A stretch of 31,381 nt of DNA from UBA9662 sp002729415 (GCA_002729415.1 PBXZ01000093.1:1-31381); one strand, 5' to 3'; numbered from the stretch's first letter, positions 23,146 through 31,071 are shown. The notes: generated by a model not told the origin, from the letters alone. Made by a program: numbers and translations.

Positions 23146-23888
23146 TCGCCTCCGTCAACACGTAGATTTGAACCCGTAATATGGTCTGCCGCTGACGAGC
23201 AAAAAAATGCTACAGATTTACCAATATCTTCTATGGTTGCTGCACATTTTAAAGGTAGGTTCTTCCATGCTTGCTGCAAAAAATCTTCCGAAAAAAAATT
23301 ACGCTCGCCGGGTGTATCCGTCCAACCTGGTTCAATAACATTCACATTAATATTGTGTTCAGCCAGTTCTCCAGCAATAGTATAAGCCATATTGTTGATT
23401 GCTCCTTTAGCCATATTATAAGCAACTGCATCTGGAAAGGGACGCAATGCATGGATGGAACTGATTACTACAATTTTCCCACCTGTTCCTTGTTTAACCA
23501 TTTGCTTAGCTAGCATGTGTGTAACATAAAAAACTCCCCACATACAGACATTCAGTGTTTTCGAAACTTCCTCAACTGTCGTTTCTAGAAATGGTCTACG
23601 AATGCTCATAGCAGCATTACTTACTAAAATGTCAATCTGTCCATAATAATCGAGAGCTTCATTGATCATTTCTTCTACAGCATTCACATCAGACACATCC
23701 GCTCCGATTACAATAGCGGACCTACCAAGTCCTCTGACAATCTCAGCTACTTCTTCAGCTTCATCACCATGACGATAATAATTAATTATTACGTCTGCTC
23801 CGCATTTAGCAAGCTCAATCGCACAACCCCGCCCTATGCCTCTAGATGATCCCGTAATCAAAGCAATTTTTTTCTCTAAATTTACCAT
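23112..23888 (-). CDS. Short-chain dehydrogenase/reductase
   Basis: An NAD(P)-dependent oxidoreductase of 258 residues, classical SDR. The cofactor loop is 'TGSSRGIG' (12-19), the acidic/amide region 'GADVSD', then 'SNAA' (90-93). The catalytic triad is Ser144 ('VVISS'), Tyr157 and Lys161 ('YNMAK'). The end 'GSNLRVDGGEWIPA' is usual. It is closest in style to FabG-like or glucose-1-dehydrogenase-like sugar SDRs. It leads a two-gene transcript with the ABC ATPase, with which it overlaps by 34 bases, and is divergent from the lipoprotein gene at 24173. Whether it acts in thiamin precursor metabolism or the pairing is fortuitous cannot be told. Confidence 0.9.
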   Translation of the reverse strand: MVNLEKKIALITGSSRGIGRGCAIELAKCGADVIINYYRHGDEAEEVAEIVRGLGRSAIVIGADVSDVNAVEEMINEALDYYGQIDILVSNAAMSIRRPFLETTVEEVSKTLNVCMWGVFYVTHMLAKQMVKQGTGGKIVVISSIHALRPFPDAVAYNMAKGAINNMAYTIAGELAEHNINVNVIEPGWTDTPGERNFFSEDFLQQAWKNLPLKCAATIEDIGKSVAFFCSSAADHITGSNLRVDGGEWIPARASFES

Positions 23889-23917
23889 GTTTTACTTTGA
23901 GCCCCCTGTGTTTCAAA

Positions 23918-24007
23918 TTCCAACATGATATGTTTATCATACCATTCAAGCAAAGTCAATGGGTTGGAATTCCACAGATATTACTGGGATTCCAATATGA
24001 TTATCAT
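23918..24007. repeat. Repeated palindromic boxes in a divergent promoter region
   Basis: Two related boxes lie 72 bases apart: ATTCCAACATGATATGTT then TATCAT (23918-23940), and ATTCCAATATGATTATCAT (23989-24007). Each holds an ATGAT/ATCAT inverted repeat. Between and beside them are the perfect palindrome TGGAATTCCA (23965-23974) and the near copy TGGGATTCCA (23985-23994). This looks like an operator set for a dimeric regulator serving both divergent genes. Confidence 0.5.
23925..23953 (-). promoter_or_regulatory. Promoter and overlapping palindrome for SDR-thiZ
   Basis: TTGCTT (23953-23948), a 17-base spacer and TATCAT (23930-23925) form a promoter reading toward the SDR gene. The -10 is one arm of the palindrome ATGATA-TGTT-TATCAT at 23925-23940, so a protein bound there would block RNA polymerase. 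Confidence 0.45.
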
Positions 24008-24110
24008 GGCTTGATTCCCGTTTTTTGCCCTGCATTATACGAATGTTAATATTTTTTGTTTCCGAACGTGCTTTGTCCTAAGCAAACATTTCGCCCCAAA
24101 CTATTTTCAG

Positions 24111-24139
24111 TTGGCAAGACCTTGGACCTATGATAAAAT
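24111..24139 (+). promoter_or_regulatory. Promoter of DUF4861-like lipoprotein gene
   Basis: TTGGCA (24111-24116), a 17-base spacer and TAAAAT (24134-24139) preceded by TGA form a near-consensus extended sigma70 promoter. Transcription would start near 24146, 27 bases before the TTG start codon at 24173. Confidence 0.65.
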
Positions 24140-24172
24140 CCTACAGAATCTGGGGTTTGAAGGAGAGCCAAC

Positions 24173-25372
24173 TTGAATAGGAATATTGCTTGCTTTCTAG
24201 TGACATTTTCATTTCTTATTATTATCGGCTGTATTCCAAAGGGAAACCAGCAGGTTCCACAGATCAAGCTAACTATTCGAAACACACTGCCAATCGACCG
24301 AAAAAATGTTCCGGTTATCATCTCGATTGACCAATTTAAACAGGTCGCCCCAGACTTTTCTTTTAGGGCCTTTATGGTAATCGAAGAAAACACGGATCCA
24401 CAGAATCCGCGTCAGAATGATGAACCAATTCACGCACAGGTGGATGATACTGATTATGATGGTGAAAGGGATCAACTAGTTTTTCTAATTGATCTTGCCC
24501 CAACTAAAGCGAAGACAGTTTTTATTCGTTATGTTTCGGAAACAGCTGAAAATCAAATGCCCCTCACATTCGGCTTCACCAAACAGACACGGGCTGGGAT
24601 ATTCCCGCATTTGAATGCTTTAGCCGCTATTGAGTCTGAACTCAGTGTCTATCTGTTGAAAGCAAATGGTGCCATCTCAGTATTTGCAAAAAAAACAGAA
24701 AAATTGGAATTAAACCGATTAGGTCAAGAAGAGGATAATAAACAGCCAAACACAATTGAACTCAAACGCACAGAAGATTTGATAGGTTATGGTGGGTTCG
24801 TACTGCGGATGCGGAATAACGATAAGCAATATATCCCTCACCCTAAAGATAGTAGTCCTTATCAACACATCCGCGTAATTATGGATGGTCCTGTACGGTC
24901 AACGATAGAACGCATCATTCCAAGTTGCACTGTTGGGGACAAGGAAATTGAGTTAACGGAGACGCTTTCAATTTACGGTAAAAGTCGGTTTGTGGAGCAT
25001 CGCATTAAAATTCAAGGGAGTCTTGAAGGAATTCTAATTGAAACTGGAATCCCGAAATCAAAAGACAACCAAGTTGATGACAAAAAGGGATTAATCCAAT
25101 CCTGGCAAGATGCCATCTTGGGTCAATCAGGTGAAGGCCAAATCGGTGTTGGTCTTGTCTATCCAATCCCTCCGATTTCAGTAGATACAGATTCTTCAAG
25201 AATATTGCTCAAACCCGATGAAAACGGTGAAGTGACATGGTACGTGGTAGGCGTTTGCGATAAAGGTGATTTAGGATTTAAAACAGAAGAGGATTTCAAG
25301 CAGTTTCTGGGACTGAAAGCAGTTGAACTTCACACTCCGCCAGTTATACAACTTTTTGGATCAGAGGAATAA
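24173..25372 (+). CDS. DUF4861-like lipoprotein
   Basis: A 399-residue lipoprotein. The signal peptide 'MNRNIACFLVTFSFLIIIGC' ends in a lipobox with Cys20 as the likely lipidated residue. The body starts 'IKLTIRNTLPIDRKNVPV' and contains 'HAQVDDTDYDGERDQLVFLI', which I associate with DUF4861, a family found near polysaccharide and pectin degradation genes. The middle ('HIRVIMDGPVRSTIERI') resembles glycoside-binding beta-sandwich proteins. The TTG start at 24173 has AAGGAGAG 7 bases upstream and a strong promoter. The phytanoyl-CoA dioxygenase follows 32 bases later. Enzymatic function is unknown; family assignment is from memory. Confidence 0.72.
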   Translation: MNRNIACFLVTFSFLIIIGCIPKGNQQVPQIKLTIRNTLPIDRKNVPVIISIDQFKQVAPDFSFRAFMVIEENTDPQNPRQNDEPIHAQVDDTDYDGERDQLVFLIDLAPTKAKTVFIRYVSETAENQMPLTFGFTKQTRAGIFPHLNALAAIESELSVYLLKANGAISVFAKKTEKLELNRLGQEEDNKQPNTIELKRTEDLIGYGGFVLRMRNNDKQYIPHPKDSSPYQHIRVIMDGPVRSTIERIIPSCTVGDKEIELTETLSIYGKSRFVEHRIKIQGSLEGILIETGIPKSKDNQVDDKKGLIQSWQDAILGQSGEGQIGVGLVYPIPPISVDTDSSRILLKPDENGEVTWYVVGVCDKGDLGFKTEEDFKQFLGLKAVELHTPPVIQLFGSEE

Positions 25373-25404
25373 ACATATTTAAACAGCAGAAGAGGTTCTG
25401 AAAA

Positions 25405-26148
25405 ATGCCACTTACGAACAGGGAAATGGAATTTTATAGTGAAAATGGTTATCTCCTAAAAAAGCGTCTTATTCCCGCTTCGATTACTAAACAAGTAGCT
25501 GAGGAAACTGATCAAATCCATGAGCGGATGCTTGAAAATATACCATCTGGTATCGGTATTTCTTGGGAAGAATATGACGATCCGGAAAAACCGAAGCGCA
25601 TCAGACAATTGATGCATAGCGAACTTATCAGTGGTGAACTCAACCAAATCCTGAGATCAAACGAAGTTCTTGACATTATTGAAACATTAATGGGACCAAA
25701 TATCTCACTCTATCACAGCAAACTTCTACCTAAGTCTGCCTACTATGGAACGATTACGCCATGGCACCAAGATTACTCGTACTGGAAAGGAGAAGATAAC
25801 CAACCATTGATGATTAACTGCATGTTCTTTATTGATGCTGCAACGACTGAGAACGGTTGTATTCGGTTCGTTCCTGGTAGCCATAAAAAGGGATTACTTA
25901 ATCATAATCGTGGCAACCATTCCTTTGGTCTCTACCTGCCTGGTCTTTTTGGGGAACGCGATGAAGCAGTACTAGTTGAGGTTGAGCCCGGAGATTGCAT
26001 TTTTTTTGGTCCGTTGGTCATTCATGGATCGGATGCCAATAAATCCCCCCATCATCGACGTGCCAATACATTTGCTTACAATGTCACAAATAATGATCCT
26101 AGACAATGTCGGGAAGTGCTACGAGGTATGGTACTNATTGATGAATAG
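25405..26148 (+). CDS. Phytanoyl-CoA dioxygenase (PhyH) family protein
   Basis: A non-heme iron, 2-oxoglutarate-dependent dioxygenase of 247 residues. The iron triad is His121 and Asp123 in 'TPWHQDYSYW' and His207 in 'PLVIHGSDANKS'; Arg219 in 'HHRRANTFAYNVT' would bind 2-oxoglutarate. 'GCIRFVPGSHKKGLL' is the usual intermediate motif. Substrates of bacterial members vary widely (lipids, halogenated or sugar-like compounds, secondary metabolites), so only the reaction class is clear. The ATG at 25405 has AAGAGG about 10 bases upstream. It is probably co-transcribed with the lipoprotein gene. Confidence 0.9.
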   Translation: MPLTNREMEFYSENGYLLKKRLIPASITKQVAEETDQIHERMLENIPSGIGISWEEYDDPEKPKRIRQLMHSELISGELNQILRSNEVLDIIETLMGPNISLYHSKLLPKSAYYGTITPWHQDYSYWKGEDNQPLMINCMFFIDAATTENGCIRFVPGSHKKGLLNHNRGNHSFGLYLPGLFGERDEAVLVEVEPGDCIFFGPLVIHGSDANKSPHHRRANTFAYNVTNNDPRQCREVLRGMVXIDE

Positions 26149-26159
26149 GAAAGANGCGT

Positions 26160-26191
26160 GTTTCCTCCTATTACAGAGGAATTGAGGAAAC
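26160..26191. terminator. Inverted repeat between convergent genes
   Basis: GTTTCCTC (26160-26167) and GAGGAAAC (26184-26191) form an 8-bp stem; a smaller TCCTC/GAGGA hairpin is possible inside. There is no T-run. It may be a weak terminator for the dioxygenase gene, or for the gene on the other strand. Confidence 0.3.
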
Positions 26192-26227
26192 GATGTNTCA
26201 TTGTGATAACGGGCGGNAACGATTAAC

Positions 26228-28474
26228 TTACTTGATGACAATCATTTTTCGTGTTTGTTGAAAGTCTTGGGTTAGTATCGANTAAAAATAGATTCCGCTC
26301 GGGACCTTNTCNCCTAAACTATTCNTGCCATCCCAATACACTGCTTTACGTTGGTCGGTGTACTGGCCTGCCATTAACACTCCCAAGTTNAACTCGCGAA
26401 TAAGAGNCCCATTGGAGCCATGGATTTGGATGGTTAAATCGGTGCGNTTAGACAGTTGAAAAGGAATCCATGTATCNGGGTTGAAGGGATTTGGNTAGTT
26501 AGGTAAAAGAGAATCTNGACAAAGGCNTTCAGAAATCAGAGNTGGTGCAANTAGGCTGTTTTTTTCATAAACCTCGCCAAAATGGNCGGCAACAAACGTA
26601 AAATCAAATATATTAACCATACCATCTCCGTTGATGTCTGGGTTAATTTCAAGNTCCAGTGGGATAGGTAACCCAAAATAACGAGCAACAAGACTAAGAT
26701 CAAAAATATTNACAACTTTATCGTTNTTCACATCCCATGGACGGGCTGGGTTTTCAACTGAAACATTTGCCTTATATATTTCACATTCAATCTCATTTTG
26801 NCTTGAGTCAAGCAGAATGAGATTCTCCAATTGAACTTGGNATGATCCAACTTCAATGGCACGGAAAAGAACAGATAGCAGTATTCCACTTCCNTCAACA
26901 CCGNCTTCACCNTGTTTCGTTGCGACAATGTTTTTGTAAAGACCGTTTTTCTGATCCAATTGAAAAAAAGGATCCTTAGCGACTTCTTTAGGTAGCCGTT
27001 TGATTCCTGAACCGCGCGGTAGGATTTCATTGAAACGTGTTGTTGTCACAAAACTGATACAGTTTGGGTTTGTCCATTTGAGATCAAATTGAAATCCANC
27101 CAAATTTCTCACNGATTCAATCCAAACTGAAACTAGAAATTCGTCGGTTAAATCTATGCGTCGGTTACGCGGAGCAACACGAACAATACATTTGGAGGGA
27201 GGGGAGTAAAGCGTACTGAACGATTTACGCTGGGACCAGCTGCTAGTCTGACCAAAAGTTCCTGACCGCGCACGCCACCAATAGGTTGTTGCTAATGGTA
27301 ATACAAACTGATTGGAAAAATTGGAGNAAAAATTCTCACCAATTTGTGCCGTTAGCTGCTCGTTNGAAGACACCTTCGCATAAGGTTGATTGAAATCTGG
27401 ATTGGTTGACACCTCTAACTCATAGTAGGCTGCTCCACGAATCGCTTCCCAGCTGAAATCTACCTCAGAAGTATTAATTAATGCTTTTTCTCTTGGTAGT
27501 AACAATTTTGGTTTTTCAATTGCAGATTGCCAGATAGAAATTGTTCCATCAATCGAACCCGCGGTAATCATGGACACTTTGTCAGGACTAAAAGCGATGG
27601 CGTGCCGTGAGTTGGAGTCAAATGATTGAATCTCCTGACGAGATGACAAATTCCACAATTTTATTGTTTCATCCGTCGGTGAACTAGCCAAACCTAATGC
27701 CAATGTACTGTTATTGTTGNTGTATGCCATAGACAAGACCGGNCGATCGTATGTTTTCAACGGATTATTAGGTTCAGATTGGTNTGTGNTCCATAGNAAG
27801 ACGACTCCATCCCAATCAGCAGANATGATCTGTGAACCATCGAAGTTGAAAAGAACTTCCCAAACACGATTGTNGTGGCCAGTGAAAGTGCTAACNAGGG
27901 TTTTAGTCTCGACCTCCCAAANNTGGACGGTTTTNTCTTCGGATCCNGAGGCGATATGGGTNCCNCNGGGGCTAAACGCCACTGACCAGACGATACCTTG
28001 ATGTTGATTGAAGGCNGCAAGTAAGTCTTTTGTTTTTAGNTCCCATAATCTCACGANCCCGTCNCTTGAACCAGAAACAAGGAAATTGTTTTTTTGATTA
28101 AAATCAATAGAGGTCAATCGACCAGATCTAAGTACGAACCGATCAAGTTCTGATCCTTGAGCGATATCCCAAATACGAATAGATTTGTCTTCTGAGGCTG
28201 AAATTAACCGATTGTTACCGTAAAACACCAAATCAATAATTTTTGACTGGTGACCGTTAAGTGTTACCACAGATATATTCTGGTCAACAGACCAAACTCG
28301 GATTTTTTGGTCGTCACCAGCAGAAGCGATTAATTTCCCATCGGGACTGTAGGCAAGAGCCAGTACTCGGTTAGTATGTCCGAAAAGTAACTGATGGGAA
28401 AATTGTGCGATGTTAGCTTTAATCAGGAAGGAAAAAAAGATGATACCTAAGAAAATTCCAACAGATTTCCTCAC
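26228..28474 (-). CDS. Secreted WD40, cohesin, dockerin and sorting-signal protein
   Basis: A 748-residue multidomain exported protein. Signal peptide about 1-25 ('SVGIFLGIIFFSFLI'); seven WD40 blades about 30-318 ('SASEDKSIRIWD', 'SIDGTISIW'); a fibronectin-like domain 340-425 with 'TTYWWRARSGTFGQTSSWS'; a cohesin-like domain 430-573 ('EFLVSVWIE', 'GFQFDLKW'); two dockerin-like calcium repeats 578-635 ('NIFDLSLVARYFG' and 'DINGDGMVNIFDFTFVA'); and a C-terminal FlgD/T9SS-type sorting domain 653-748 with 'PNPFN', 'AVYWDG' and 'TRKMIVIK'. The tail is the type I associate with Poribacteria. The GTG at 28474 has GGTGA 7 bases upstream; a TTG at 28480 is less likely. It follows the sugar isomerase gene by 29 bases. 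Role: surface attachment or assembly, inferred. Confidence 0.85.
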   Translation of the reverse strand: MRKSVGIFLGIIFFSFLIKANIAQFSHQLLFGHTNRVLALAYSPDGKLIASAGDDQKIRVWSVDQNISVVTLNGHQSKIIDLVFYGNNRLISASEDKSIRIWDIAQGSELDRFVLRSGRLTSIDFNQKNNFLVSGSXDGXVRLWXLKTKDLLXAFNQHQGIVWSVAFSPXXTHIAXGSEXKTVXXWEVETKTXVSTFTGHXNRVWEVLFNFDGSQIXSADWDGVVXLWXTXQSEPNNPLKTYDXPVLSMAYXNNNSTLALGLASSPTDETIKLWNLSSRQEIQSFDSNSRHAIAFSPDKVSMITAGSIDGTISIWQSAIEKPKLLLPREKALINTSEVDFSWEAIRGAAYYELEVSTNPDFNQPYAKVSXNEQLTAQIGENFXSNFSNQFVLPLATTYWWRARSGTFGQTSSWSQRKSFSTLYSPPSKCIVRVAPRNRRIDLTDEFLVSVWIEXVRNLXGFQFDLKWTNPNCISFVTTTRFNEILPRGSGIKRLPKEVAKDPFFQLDQKNGLYKNIVATKXGEXGVXGSGILLSVLFRAIEVGSXQVQLENLILLDSXQNEIECEIYKANVSVENPARPWDVXNDKVXNIFDLSLVARYFGLPIPLXLEINPDINGDGMVNIFDFTFVAXHFGEVYEKNSLXAPXLISEXLCXDSLLPNXPNPFNXDTWIPFQLSXRTDLTIQIHGSNGXLIREXNLGVLMAGQYTDQRKAVYWDGXNSLXXKVPSGIYFXSILTQDFQQTRKMIVIK

Positions 28475-28503
28475 GGCCAAATCACCAAAATCTAGAGGCT
28501 AAA

Positions 28504-29328
28504 CTATATCTGAAAAGCTTCACGAAGTAAGACTATACTTTTAGGTACTCCGATGTCAGCATCAGCTTTACCTTCAAACTCGAGCGAGATATACCCATTA
28601 AAACCTACGGCTCTTAGAATGTCGGCAATTCGCACATAATCAAGTTCAAGAGTGTACCATTCACCTCCACCATAGTAGGTTTTGGCGTGTACCAAAGCTG
28701 CTTGAGGGGAAATCTGTTCTAGCTTTTTNTAAGGATCATCAAGAAAATTGCCACAGTCCATGGTNACCATCAACCAGTTAGAATCGATTGCCGACACAAT
28801 ACGGTTCACCCCTTTTGGAGAGTTGGTCAATCCCCAGTGATTTTCAAGACCAAGGATTACCCCATTCTTTTCAGCAAAAGGCAGACATTTTTCAATCGAT
28901 CCTATAATCCAATCAAATGCATCATCCTCTGTGTAACCNGGCAAGACAGGTTCATCTCCACCATGTNGCATTAATTCATCGAATGACTTGATCGTACCCC
29001 ACCGTCCCGAATTAAGGCGAATGGCTGGAATTCCGAGATCATAAGCTAGCTCNATACAGTGAATGGTGTGATCTATATTTTTATTCCGTTCNNCTGTGTC
29101 AGGGGATACAAAGCCTTGATGTATGGATAAAGCATAAAGATCAAGTCCTTGNATAAAAGCATNACGCTTTAAATTTTGCAGGTAGGGTTTTTCTTCGGAT
29201 GACATCTGGCGATGCAAGATTTCGACACCATCAAGANCNAGTTCTGCGGCTTTGTTGATTACTGTTTCAATTGNTACCTGCTNAGGCGTAAAATGCCAGT
29301 ATGAATATGTAGAAACTCCCAATTTCAT
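28504..29328 (-). CDS. Sugar phosphate isomerase/epimerase-type TIM barrel
   Basis: A 274-residue AP endonuclease family 2-like barrel, the fold of xylose isomerase, tagatose epimerase and IolE/IolI. The start 'MKLGVSTYSYWHFTP' is typical. Metal ligands fit the usual order: Glu in 'ILGLENHWG', Asp in 'TMDCGNFLDD', His in 'ALVHAKTYYGGG' and Glu in 'YISLEFEGKAD'. The reaction is probably epimerisation or isomerisation of a keto-sugar or inositol derivative. The ATG at 29328 follows GAGG. It belongs to a minus-strand set with a second isomerase and a DUF1080 protein. Confidence 0.88.
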   Translation of the reverse strand: MKLGVSTYSYWHFTPXQVXIETVINKAAEXXLDGVEILHRQMSSEEKPYLQNLKRXAFXQGLDLYALSIHQGFVSPDTXERNKNIDHTIHCXELAYDLGIPAIRLNSGRWGTIKSFDELMXHGGDEPVLXGYTEDDAFDWIIGSIEKCLPFAEKNGVILGLENHWGLTNSPKGVNRIVSAIDSNWLMXTMDCGNFLDDPXKKLEQISPQAALVHAKTYYGGGEWYTLELDYVRIADILRAVGFNGYISLEFEGKADADIGVPKSIVLLREAFQI

Positions 29329-29392
29329 TGATCAGTTTCCTCTTTAGTTATTCTATCTAAACGATTTGATTTTACCAACTTTGGCTTTTGGT

Positions 29393-30205
29393 TTACTCAA
29401 GAAAATTCTGAATGTAACGAACATCGATTCGAGCCAAATCAATCACGCTGTCAACAGGCTCACCTCCGTATTCACTGTGGAAACAGATCGGTCCCTTGAA
29501 ACAAATGCCTTTCAAGGTACGAACTGTCATTTCCCAATCAACGAAACCTGTTCCCATCCGGACGACTTGCCCACCACCGTCGCCGGGACGACGCATCAAA
29601 TCCTTAAACGCTACCACAGCTAGGTAATCCTTGACAATATCGATTGCCATATCGATAGGCTCGCCAACGATGGAGAGATGTCCAGGATCGGCAAATACAC
29701 CGACGTACTCCGGATTAAAACCTTTAACGAGATTCATTACTGCACAGGCATTTAGTCCCATTGTCGAACCAGAATGGTTGTGAACNCATGTTCGTACCTG
29801 ATGTGCTTCTGATAATCTCTCAAAGGCTTCAAGTTTTTTTCGGCATTGATCAACCTTAGTCCAATAACCGCCATCGTCTAAATTCCANTGCCAATATCCG
29901 AGTTTTATATTTTCAACCCCTGCTTCTTCACAAGCTGCATAAACCCGTTTTGTTCCGGCATGGTTGGGGTCAAGGAAATCTCCAGGTGTAGTAACAAGGG
30001 GAATTGACAAACCATGACTAGCAAATTGCTTGGCTGCCTCTGGCAATGCTATATCAGCATTTTCCGGATTTACGGGGTAGCCTGATCGAACACACAGATC
30101 TGCCCCATCAATTCCAACCGACTTGATAGCGCCAATAATCTGCGGAATATTTAGCCCTTCCAGATGTTTAGTAAACATAATTTTTTGCATCATAGTTTCT
30201 ACCAT
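29393..30205 (-). CDS. Second sugar phosphate isomerase/epimerase-type TIM barrel
   Basis: A 270-residue barrel of the same superfamily as its neighbour but clearly a different subfamily. Visible are 'VGIDGADLCVRSGYPVNPEN', 'TxVHNHSGSTMG', Asp and His in 'VFADPGHLSIVGEP', 'VVAFKDLMRRPGDGGG' and Glu in 'CFHSEYGGEP'. No substrate is implied. There is no clear Shine-Dalgarno before the ATG at 30205; in-frame ATGs at 30193 and 30190 are alternatives. It lies 48 bases after the DUF1080 gene, which together with the next isomerase suggests one pathway for keto-sugar breakdown. Confidence 0.85.
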   Translation of the reverse strand: MVETMMQKIMFTKHLEGLNIPQIIGAIKSVGIDGADLCVRSGYPVNPENADIALPEAAKQFASHGLSIPLVTTPGDFLDPNHAGTKRVYAACEEAGVENIKLGYWXWNLDDGGYWTKVDQCRKKLEAFERLSEAHQVRTXVHNHSGSTMGLNACAVMNLVKGFNPEYVGVFADPGHLSIVGEPIDMAIDIVKDYLAVVAFKDLMRRPGDGGGQVVRMGTGFVDWEMTVRTLKGICFKGPICFHSEYGGEPVDSVIDLARIDVRYIQNFLE

Positions 30206-30253
30206 CGTTCAAGAGTAATAAATCTTAAGTATCCTTCACAATCGTTAGTCAAT

Positions 30254-30874
30254 TTAATATTTATCTGATCCTTCTAGTAGAAGCGGCTCAATCCATATGT
30301 TACGATATTTAAGCAGATCTCCGTGATCTTGTAGTAATAATGGTCCTGACTCCCATACATTCTGATTTGTAGCACCTCCTGTTACTCCCGGCAACTGAAT
30401 ATTATTGTGGATAACAATTCCATTCTGAAGTATGGTCAATCGTACNGGATCGACAACTTGGTTATCCTCATTGCAACGTGGAGCACGAAAAAAAACATCA
30501 TATGTCTGCCATCCCAGTGGGGGTTTACATGCATTGACTAATGGTGCAAATTGATCATAGATTGCTCCACAATCCCCTTTGCCTGGAACCTCGATGCCAT
30601 ACGAGTCGAGGACTTGAACTTCGTACCGACCTTGCAGAAAGACTCCGCTATTACCTTTAGCCTGTCCAGTAGCTTCCGGCATATCGGGTATCATAAACTC
30701 CAAATGGAGTCTAAAATCAGTGAACAATTCTTTGGTCATAATATCACCACTAGCAACAGTCATAACTCCATCAGCAACTAGCCACGTAGCGGGGGCACCG
30801 CCCCGTTGCGTCCAGTTGCTCAAATCCTTATTGTTGAAAACGATTGACGCTGAGGTTGGAGGGGCTGAAGTCAT
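30254..30874 (-). CDS. DUF1080 (3-keto-disaccharide hydrolase-type) protein
   Basis: A 206-residue beta-sandwich of the DUF1080 family (concanavalin-like fold). Family features: 'IVFNNKDLSNWTQRGG' (usually 'LFNGKDLSGW'), 'WLVADGVMTVASGDIMTKE', 'DFRLHLEFMIPD', 'GNSGVFLQGRYEVQVLDSYG', 'GAIYDQFAPLVNACKPPLGW' and 'LLLQDHGDLLKYRNIWIEPL'. Characterised relatives cleave 3-keto-glycosides made by Gfo/Idh-type oxidoreductases. Most relatives are exported, but no signal peptide is seen here ('MTSAPPTSAS'), suggesting cytoplasmic action. The ATG at 30874 follows AAAGGAA. It is first of a four-gene minus-strand run. Confidence 0.9.
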   Translation of the reverse strand: MTSAPPTSASIVFNNKDLSNWTQRGGAPATWLVADGVMTVASGDIMTKELFTDFRLHLEFMIPDMPEATGQAKGNSGVFLQGRYEVQVLDSYGIEVPGKGDCGAIYDQFAPLVNACKPPLGWQTYDVFFRAPRCNEDNQVVDXVRLTILQNGIVIHNNIQLPGVTGGATNQNVWESGPLLLQDHGDLLKYRNIWIEPLLLEGSDKY

Positions 30875-30944
30875 TTATGAAATTCCTTTCGTATCAAAGC
30901 TAAAATTTGCAAAATTTGGAAATGAATTATTTAGTAATCTTACT

Positions 30945-30976
30945 AACAGGAGAGTTTATCTCAACCCTGTTTTTTT
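30945..30976 (+). terminator. Terminator-like hairpin on the strand opposite DUF1080
   Basis: AACAG-GAGA, loop GTTTA, TCTC, bulge, CTGTT then a T-run (TTTTT, 30972-30976) reads as an intrinsic terminator on the plus strand. No plus-strand gene precedes it, so it may end read-through or an antisense transcript. It lies in the leader of the DUF1080 gene. Confidence 0.4.
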
Positions 30977-30985
30977 CTGATCGAG

Positions 30986-31013
30986 GTTATAGTATCAGAA
31001 ATGTAAACACAAA
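30986..31013 (-). promoter_or_regulatory. Possible promoter of the DUF1080-isomerase run
   Basis: TTTGTG (31013-31008), a 16-base spacer and TATAAC (30991-30986) form a modest promoter reading toward the DUF1080 gene about 110 bases away. The -10 is good; the -35 is poor. Confidence 0.35.
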
Positions 31014-31071
31014 CTACTTTCATTGCCCGAAACGAAGCAACCTGCTGATCTCGGTATCATTAGGATAAAGC

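Noticed and set aside
24046..24393. 115-codon frame on the minus strand crossing the promoter of the lipoprotein gene
   Set aside because: Overlaps a strong promoter, ribosome binding site and signal peptide of the plus-strand gene; no family similarity.
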